Below are positions 57,520 to 64,000 of a stretch of DNA of 64,000 nt, piece after piece (positions within the stretch are counted from its first letter, which is position 1; each line of letters starts with the position of its first letter). The translations under genes and the position numbers were made by a program. This DNA is from Zantedeschia hybrid cultivar (Eukaryota > Streptophyta > Magnoliopsida > Alismatales > Araceae). A model generated the notes under the pieces. That model was given only the letters and a program-made list of their open reading frames with translations, was not told where the DNA came from and did no database searches. The DNA is taken from contig JARZZO010000016.1 of NCBI GenBank assembly GCA_030544215.1, forward strand, positions 52,281,501 through 52,345,500, written 5' to 3'.

Positions 57520-57954
57520 TGGTGGAGACACCGAAGAACAGAAAGGCAGACATCGAGCACGTGCTACACAGACGTCTTTGTGGCTTGGCGACGAGCTCCG
57601 TATCTAGGATCGAGTCTAGTTATGCATTTTATTTTAGTCTAGCTTTAAGGGCTATTTCTGTCATTTCCTGCCCCAAGGACATGTTTGGTATTTCTTTTTA
57701 ATGAGGTCATTCTTGTCTTGACCAAGAGATGCCCTTCCCTATATAAAGGAGTCATCTCTTCCCTTGTAGATATGCTAGAATGAATGAAAGCTTTGTGTTA
57801 TTGTGTTCTCCCTCTCCTCATAGTGTGAGATGAGAGCTCGTCCCTTCACGGAGGTCGCCTGAGAGAGGTTCTGGCGAGAGGCCGTGGGCGTGAGGCCCGT
57901 GTTCGTATCGTCCCTCCCGCCTTCGACCCACCGTCTTGCCGACGTCCCGCGTCA
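57520..57954 (+). repeat. 3' LTR of chromovirus
   Basis: 435 bp, TGGTGGAGACACCG to CCCGCGTCA, matching 49553-49987. Most of the differences are transitions. Confidence 0.93.
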
Positions 57955-58311
57955 GATTTCATGCTTAGTTTTCTTATTAGAATAGATACTATACAATCAC
58001 AATAGCTCTAATCTATCTTTTGTTTGTTTGATTTGTTGCAAGGTTTGAAGAGAGGAATTGAAGAGAAGAAAGACTTGGAGAAAAGAAGAAAACCAACCGA
58101 AAAGTGTAAAGTAAAAGAAGGCTCTTCTTCTTCGGCCAGATGAAGAGGAGGAAACAAAAGGACCCTCAACTCTCCTATATACAAAAGGTAAGTAGCGATC
58201 AATTCTCTTTGAAACCTTCGATTTCTGGCGATCACATACACTCTATTTTTATTGTTTATTTATGTTAACACTAAGTTTCCATGATAGCATGACACACTTT
58301 TGAGCACCACA
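57955..58311 (+). repeat. Tat-type LTR, 3' part
   Basis: Continues the LTR broken at 49552; bases 57955-57959 are the duplicated target. It aligns with 61480-61875: AAG|GTAAGTAGCGATCA at 58185-58200, TTTCTGGCGATCAC, and the tip GAGCACCACA at 58311. Confidence 0.82.
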
Positions 58312-59218
58312 ATTAGATAATCCTATAATCACAGACTAAAGATTTCCATCAAATGGCCTTCTTGGTTGTAGCTGTGGATCATCTTAGCTCCTTACTCAAT
58401 TGCCTCGATCAAATTACATTAAATTCTAAATTTACATATAAAATTGAAGAAGGTCTTATGACGAGTACAAAAGGGAGGGAGTTAGAAGTGCAACGGAGTA
58501 TGAGAGAGGGAGAGGTTCACAGACTTCTATTTATTAACAATTAAAAAAAAGTCAACCATACAACCATGATCCACATTCATACATCATTACATAAAGTATA
58601 CATAAGTACATATCTATGACCACAATGTATTTTATCCATTCCACACATGGAATAGTACATCATACGGCTAAATAAAAGAGTTTCGAAAATAAATAATTTT
58701 GACTTTTAAAAAGCTTGGTTCCAATCAAAATTGGGATTTAAATTTCAAAAACTCATTTTATTATGTTAAGTATGCAATTAAACCAAATTTAAAAACATTA
58801 AAGACACATCTCATGTGCACACACTCTAAATTAAATATTCCATACCAATTAGAACAGTTGTAATAATTTATAATTAACCTAACATTTAGATTAATCAATA
58901 GTTAGCAAGCTAACAATTAGACTATTAATTATAGACTACTAATCTAACTCTTAGATCAGTCAATTAAAGTTAATTACTAATTTAATTCTTAATAACAACT
59001 TTTGTTAATTAAAATGATTCCAAAATCATTTAAAGCTCAATTAAATAAAATTCAATAAAAATTTTAATTTCAAAACTAATTTTGAAATTTAAAATTAAAA
59101 TATCCTTTATTTATTTATTTGTTTAATGGGCTAAGGATTTTTAATTACGGCTCAGGCTGGCTCAACCTCGGGTCGAGCTAGGGCGTGAACCCACCCAGCC
59201 CAAGGCTCAAACCCTTTA
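58312..59218. other. AT-rich DNA, nothing recognised
   Basis: No gene, tip or target duplication identified. Confidence 0.45.
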
Positions 59219-59550
59219 GCGAAGTCCACGCGATTCTCCTCATGACAAATTTCCTCATGATCCTCATTGCTCGCATCCCTCAAACAATCTGCCATTCACC
59301 ACAACGATCGCCGCATCACGCGGTCGATTTCCCGTCTCATAGGAGTCGAAGAAGATCTTTTTCATAAAAATCCGAAAAAGTATAAAACCTACTTTTAATC
59401 CATCGCCTTGAAAATCTTTTGTGTGTGACCCTCTAGGCCCAACTACCAGTCTAGTTAATGGCCTAATAAGCCCAGTGACTCCTCACTAACTTAATTAATC
59501 AATTAATAACTCATATTAATTAATTAATCAATCGAATTAATGTCGCACAT
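59219..59550. repeat. Direct repeat pair, unit 1
   Basis: Shares with 59757-60210 the blocks ACGCGAT, CTCCTC, TATAAAACCTACTT, CCATCGCCTTG, TAATAAGCC and TGTCGCACAT. The offset grows from 539 to 659 bp because unit 2 has about 120 extra bases. The style resembles the R/U5 of a copia LTR, but no tips or coding part are present. Confidence 0.6.
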
Positions 59551-59756
59551 ACAATTCAGTCAGGTCTACTGGGTTCTCGGGTTTCCCCGGATCTCCCGCG
59601 CAGCGGAAATAAAATAAAAACAGAGATCCGTTCCCGTTTCTAAAAATCTAAAAATCGGATTATCGGATAATCGGTTCTTACCGTATGCGGATTCAAATCC
59701 GCAACTGTTCAGTTCCGTGGGTGCGACACCGCAAGCCGCGCAATCGCCCGACCTCT

Positions 59757-60210
59757 AGCAGAGTCTACGCGATCCTCCTCTCAATGGATATTCTTACGTT
59801 CCTCATTCTTCGCAGCCACGAAACCTCCGCCGGTCGCCGCAACGCGTGAACGATTTCTCGTCGAACGGGAGTCGGAGAAGCGGCAGAACAGATCTGGAGA
59901 TCCGGATCTGGCCTGGGGCTCCAGAGAGAGAGAGAAACAGAGGAGAGGACGGCTAGGGTTAGCAGCAGCTTGACCTGCTCAGCTCGTTCACTACATTTTA
60001 TACTAACCACATGGTTTTTCATAAAAACCCCCGGTTTATATAAAACCTACTTATTTATCCATCGCCTTGCGAATCATTTACGTGTGATCCTCCAGGCCTA
60101 ATAACCAGTCTAGTTAATGGCCCAATAAGCCTAGTGACTCCTCACTAGCTCGATTAATCAATTAATAACTCATATTAATTAATTAATTAATCGAATTGAT
60201 GTCGCACATC
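59757..60210. repeat. Direct repeat pair, unit 2
   Basis: Diverged copy of 59219-59550 with an extra GC-rich stretch (about 59870-59990). Confidence 0.6.
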
Positions 60211-60558
60211 GAATTTGATCGAGCCTCCGACCACGTTGGGTGACAAGCAACACCGCATGAACCCAGAAGGTATCGGGGTTAAGTAACTCACTCTTGGAAC
60301 CTTTCCGCCGATAGTTATCGCGTGGATATAATCTTTCATTCGTACAATGCTTTCGAGTCAACTTAGGGTATGACGTGCTGTCAAACCCTAACCGGTCGAC
60401 TCACTTGGATTGAATGCCGCTGATGAATATCAAAAAACTCCTTTCTCGATATTATCATCCGCTCTGGCCAAGTACTTTCGCGCATCCTTCCTAAAGCATT
60501 CTCTCTCATCGTACCGAGAGCGAATGATTCCTTATTGACACTCAAATCCCTTCGACGG
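60211..60558. other. Intervening DNA before the right Tat element
   Basis: No gene recognised. The last five bases (60554-60558, GACGG) would be the target duplication. Confidence 0.45.
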
Positions 60559-60749
60559 TGTAGACACGCTAATTTTGACGTCATTTTGAGTAAATTTCAT
60601 ATCATATAATAATGCCGCAGAATGGTCTGATATTTAATCATTGATTAATTTTTATTGATCTTTTTGAGTGTCGGGTTTAACAGACATGATTTAAGTTAAT
60701 CAATTAAATTGATTTTAACTCAAATTTTAGTTAAAATAAGAAGAAGTCT

Positions 60750-61050
60750 AAACGACGTCTACACGTGTGGACGCCATTTAGAGTTTATTCTTATTTTAAC
60801 GTTTAAAATTTGAATTTTAATCAATTGATTAATTAGCTAAAAAGCGTCTGTAAGGCACGACGCGTTTTAGGTTTCCTAAGTTATTTCTACTTCTCTTTCG
60901 GATGTTTATCTTTATCTTTATCTTAAATAGTGTAAAAGACGTCTATACATGTAGATGCGTTTTACCTAATACAGATAAAGATAAGTTTTCTCGGATGTTT
61001 ATCCTTATCTTAATTAATCTGAAAGGCGTCTTCAGTGGCTGACGTGTTTT
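60750..61050. repeat. Four 30-nt modules in Tat U3 (right copy)
   Basis: 60750-60779 (AAACGACGTC, GACGCCATTT), 60839-60868 (AAAAAGCGTC, GACGCGTTTT), 60934-60963 (AAAAGACGTC, GATGCGTTTT), 61021-61050 (GAAAGGCGTC, GACGTGTTTT), each with a 10-nt centre. Confidence 0.9.
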
Positions 61051-61151
61051 AGATAATTATAGATAAAGGTGAATTAATCTTTATTTATCTGTTGGTTAAG
61101 ATGGATAAATCCCATGTTTTTTCATGTAAATCTACGGACGCAGAAGAAGTC

Positions 61152-61158
61152 TATAAAT
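61152..61158 (+). promoter_or_regulatory. TATA box of right Tat LTR
   Basis: TATAAAT, about 100 bp downstream of the last U3 module. Confidence 0.6.
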
Positions 61159-61882
61159 ACCCTCCTTTTGAAGGGGGTAACAATAAAGAATGAGTGATTA
61201 GTTAGTGATTGAAGATCGAAGCAACGACGTCCAAACGCTGAAGAGCCGAAGTGCTGCTGTTTCCAGAAGTCGGCGTCCATTCTTCATCCATTCAAGATCA
61301 AGACTTTCTATTCTTCACCAATCGGCATAAGTTTTTCAATTCGTTTCTGCATTTACATCTTCATTAATTCTGCATTCTTCATCATCACTCCATGCAACAC
61401 ACAACACTAGCATCCTTTTCAAAACCTATTTGATTAAGGAGTTTCAAAGACCATCCCAACAAGTAAATTTGCTGTTTAGTTGCATGTTTAAAAGTATGAT
61501 TAGAATGGATACTTCTTTTGCTTAAGTTCTCATCATTGTTTCTTCATTTCTCTTTCCATTTTCATGCAAAGGAGAATCAAAAGGGAGGAAATCAATAGCA
61601 AAATCACAAGAACTCTGGAAGATCCTCAACTTCAACCTCAACAGCAAGAACAAAGACAAGAAATGGCTCTCTTTCTTCAGCCGGCTGAAGGAGGGGAATC
61701 AAGAGCTTAACATCTCCCGCGTTCAAACAGGTAGGCGATCAAAATCTTCTTTTGGAACTTTTAAGTCAAAAGTTTCTGGCGATCACTCCACTTAGTTTCT
61801 TTTTGATAGGTTTATTTTGCACTTAAACAACATAGATTTTTCATGATAATCACACACTCATTTTAAGCACTCACAAATTTTT

Positions 61883-61900
61883 TGGCGATCACGGTGGGAC
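61883..61900 (+). other. Primer binding site, tRNA-Arg-like
   Basis: TGGCGATCACGGTGGGAC, identical to the left copy, seven bases after the LTR. Its first ten bases also occur about 100 bp upstream in U5 (TGGCGATCAC near 61786). Confidence 0.75.
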
Positions 61901-62905
61901 TTGGTCTCGCCATCTTTTAGTTTTTTGTTCTTGCTATCATCAATCGGGCACCCACGGTGCACCACTTGTGTCTCTCGACACGTCCTCACCAATTGGTGAG
62001 TGTTTTTAGTTTAGTTAATTTCCTACGTGCACCACGTGCACACCCCTAGGGCAAGATCTTGCCCTCCCCGTTGATTAGTTGAAAAGCTGCTTTTTGTGAT
62101 GAAATGCTGTGTGATTGATTGATATCTTAGTTGTTTAGTTAGTAAAATCATCCTGTTAAAACTTGAAACTAAAAAAATCTTGCATGAGCTGATTATTTAC
62201 TGTTTTTATCCTGTTTGAGGAGGAATCAACCCAGAAATTCCTCCTGGAAAGTTGCTTCTGCGACTTGAAAAGTGTCCAGGAAGAGCGACGCATTTCAAAC
62301 TGCGTCGTCATACCCAGACGCCTTTCAGTCTTATTTCTCTGTTGTCTGCAATCTGAGCTTCTGCGAAAAATTAAGATTTTGTTTGAATAGCGTCGACTAC
62401 CCTCGACGCGATTCAGGCAGTTTTTTAATTCTTCTTCAGTTCTCAGATTCTTGTGACCTGTGTACTAATTACCCATTATGTATTAAGCATTAGAGGCCAT
62501 CCAGGCTACAGGTCATACGCATTGAGGCTAATACCCTCCTTTTCTTAGGAACACTCTACTTGACGTCATCAACTCTCTCTGATTGGGTCGGTCCCTTGAT
62601 CAGACTAGAGAAGTTGGCGTTGAGGCCTCCATAAGTCCCCAAAATCAAGGTACTCCTCCTTGATCATCGGGCTGGTTGTACCAGTTGAAGTCCCGGTTAG
62701 ATTCCATAAACGTTGTGAGAGAAAGCCATAGAATATAACAGTGAATATTGAACTGAAACTAGGATCCCATCCCTTGAGCGAATTTGTGGTTTAATTAAAT
62801 CCAAATAACTCAACAAGGAATCTTAAAATCACGCTAAACATCCACTTGTTTGTTTAAGTCTCTGTGCAACTTGTTTGCCAATCCTTGAAAAAAGAATCTA
62901 ACATC
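61901..62905 (+). other. Tat leader (right copy)
   Basis: Untranslated; contains three 30-nt modules and the block 62460-62830 conserved with 7560-7870. Confidence 0.7.
62267..62414. repeat. Three 30-nt modules in the Tat leader (right copy)
   Basis: 62267-62296 (GAAAAGTGTC, GACGCATTTC) abuts 62297-62326 (AAACTGCGTC, GACGCCTTTC); 62385-62414 (GAATAGCGTC, GACGCGATTC). Confidence 0.88.
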
Positions 62906-64000
62906 ATGCTGCTCCGATCAAGCAGGGACTTGAGTATGGCTCCAGATGCCATTGTCAACTACGAGGGAGATGCTAATGCCCCTCGCGATTCCGATTACAA
63001 CTATGAGAGCGGGAGAGATGCTAATGCCCCTCGCGATTCCGATTACAACTATGAGAGCGGGAGAGATGCTGATGCCTCCTGTAATTCTGTCCCCATCCCG
63101 TTTCGACATGATGGGAATGTCCGGACCCCTCTTTTTCATCCCCACGATCAATATCCTGATCCTCCCCCGCATGAGTATGTGATTCCTAATCCCATTCTCG
63201 AGGGGGACATGAATCAGAATGATCCCTCGTCCTCTGATCCTTCGGATCTCATCAATGCTTTGGGAGTTCTTGCCTCCCGTCTGGACCCTCAGCAGTTCGA
63301 GGCGATCCAGTCCATTTTGAAGGGGAAGGCACCCATGCAGTCTGCTGAGCCGAACCCTGCGGCTCCCCCTGCTATCCCTCAACAATCTCCTCTTCATCCT
63401 CCTTACATTCATCAGGCCATGGAAGGCCTCCATATCACTTCTCGGCTAGCTGGGCCGCAACTTTCATCTTCTAGGCAACTGGCTAGACCACTAACGCCTG
63501 CTTATCAAAATGCCATCGGGCATGGCGGAAGCTCTGTCGGACCGCCTCTTTATTGTCCTCCTTGTCCAACGTACTCTAGGCAATAGGCCTATCAAGTACC
63601 TCCACCTCCTCCTCCTCCCCAGGCAGATCTGACAATGCAAGCGTTGCTGGCCAAGATGGAGCGCATGGATGAACAATTCAACAACCTCCAGAAGATGATG
63701 GGGGTCAAAATTGCACCGGAGATCAACTTACCGAGCCTGCCAGTGTTCCACCTGCCACCTTCCGAGATGCCAGTGTACCGGAAGTACAATGGTACTGGTA
63801 ACCCCTTCACCCACTTGAAGGAGTTCATGTACGAATCATCCTTCTGGCAGAACGATAAGAGGTCATTGGCCTTTATGTTCAGGAGATCTTTAGAGGGACC
63901 AGCCCTCGAGTGGTTCTTTTCCTTGGAACCCTCCGAAGTAGAGGACTATGGTATCGTTTCTCGAAAATTCATTCAACGATACCAAGACAGAGTTGCACCC
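62906..64000 (+). pseudogene. Tat gag, N-terminal part, premature stop
   Basis: Starts at ATG 62906 (MLLRSSRDLS), matching the left copy (MLLRSGRDLS). A TAG at 63584-63586 replaces the second glutamine codon of a YSRQQAY stretch present in the left copy, so it is a CAG to TAG change. The frame then continues open to the window end through the capsid region (LKEFMYESSFWQNDKRS). A 48-bp tandem duplication lies near the N-terminus. Confidence 0.87.
62972..63067 (+). repeat. 48-bp in-frame tandem duplication in gag
   Basis: Units 62972-63019 and 63020-63067 are identical by eye and code ANAPRDSDYNYESGRD twice. The left copy has one unit. Confidence 0.9.

Larger units (their letters stand above)
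49553..57954 (+). mobile_element. Complete chromovirus (Galadriel-like) inside a Tat LTR
   Basis: 8,402 bp with two 435-bp LTRs and a perfect 5-bp target duplication GATTT (49548-49552 and 57955-57959). tRNA-iMet primer site, then a 2.2-kb leader, then gag, protease (DSG), reverse transcriptase (YFDD), RNase H, integrase and a chromodomain. The short LTRs and chromodomain style suggest Galadriel or a close lineage; CRM or Reina are not excluded. LTRs differ at about 22 of 435 positions by eye (5 percent), so it is much younger than its host LTR. Coding frames have several stops. Confidence 0.92.
60559..61875 (+). repeat. 5' LTR of right Tat element
   Basis: 1,317 bp, TGTAGACACGCTAATTTTG to AAGCACTCACA. 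Four modules lie in U3, a TATA box at 61152-61158, and a CAG|GTAGG donor-like site at 61730. Confidence 0.9.
60559..64000 (+). mobile_element. Tat/Ogre-type retrotransposon, 5' end (right copy)
   Basis: LTR, tRNA-Arg-like primer site, leader and most of the first half of gag, cut by the window end. It is the same family as 1-9791, in opposite orientation. gag has a premature TAG, so this copy is less intact. Confidence 0.92.

Overview
This window is plant nuclear DNA, evidently from an angiosperm with a large, transposon-rich genome. The evidence is Ty3/gypsy elements of plant-only lineages (Tat, Athila, Tekay and a second chromovirus), tRNA-iMet, tRNA-Asp and tRNA-Arg-like primer sites, hAT and Mutator MITEs, and one intron-containing host gene. 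The species cannot be told from the sequence.

Layout: 1-9791 is the 5' two thirds of a Tat/Ogre-type element on the minus strand, with open gag, protease and pol frames; its 3' end lies outside the window. 10004-19874 is a decayed Tekay/Del-type chromovirus on the minus strand with one full and one truncated 3.1-kb LTR. 19875-22105 is a truncated LTR of a related family. 22106-31271 is the only stretch not dominated by LTR elements: a hAT MITE nested inside another hAT MITE, two copies of one Mutator-type MITE, a palindromic MITE-like element, and a two-exon host gene at 27658-28404. 31277-33475 is a solo LTR. 33950-46861 is a complete but inactive Athila-type element whose gag is split by a 2,448-bp solo LTR (37554-40001, target duplication ACGTA). 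48637-58311 is a Tat-type LTR split by a complete chromovirus (49553-57954, target duplication GATTT). 59219-60210 carries a diverged pair of direct repeats. 60559-64000 is the 5' end of a second Tat element, plus strand, related to the one at the left edge.

The most unusual signal is not a gene. At least 44 copies of a 30-nt module occur in the noncoding parts of these elements: a 10-nt arm near AAANNGCGTC, exactly 10 variable nt, then a 10-nt arm near GACGCNNTTT. It is shared by LTRs of unrelated lineages (Tat and Tekay-like), often sits as abutting pairs, and lies in U3 or in the Tat leader. Between the two Tat copies the arms and flanks are about 95 percent identical while the 10-nt centres differ at 31 of 70 positions. 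I know of no named element of this form.

Open frames are confined to the left Tat element and the host gene. The other coding regions carry stops and frameshifts, several of them readable as C-to-T or G-to-A changes, as expected of methylated, silenced repeats.
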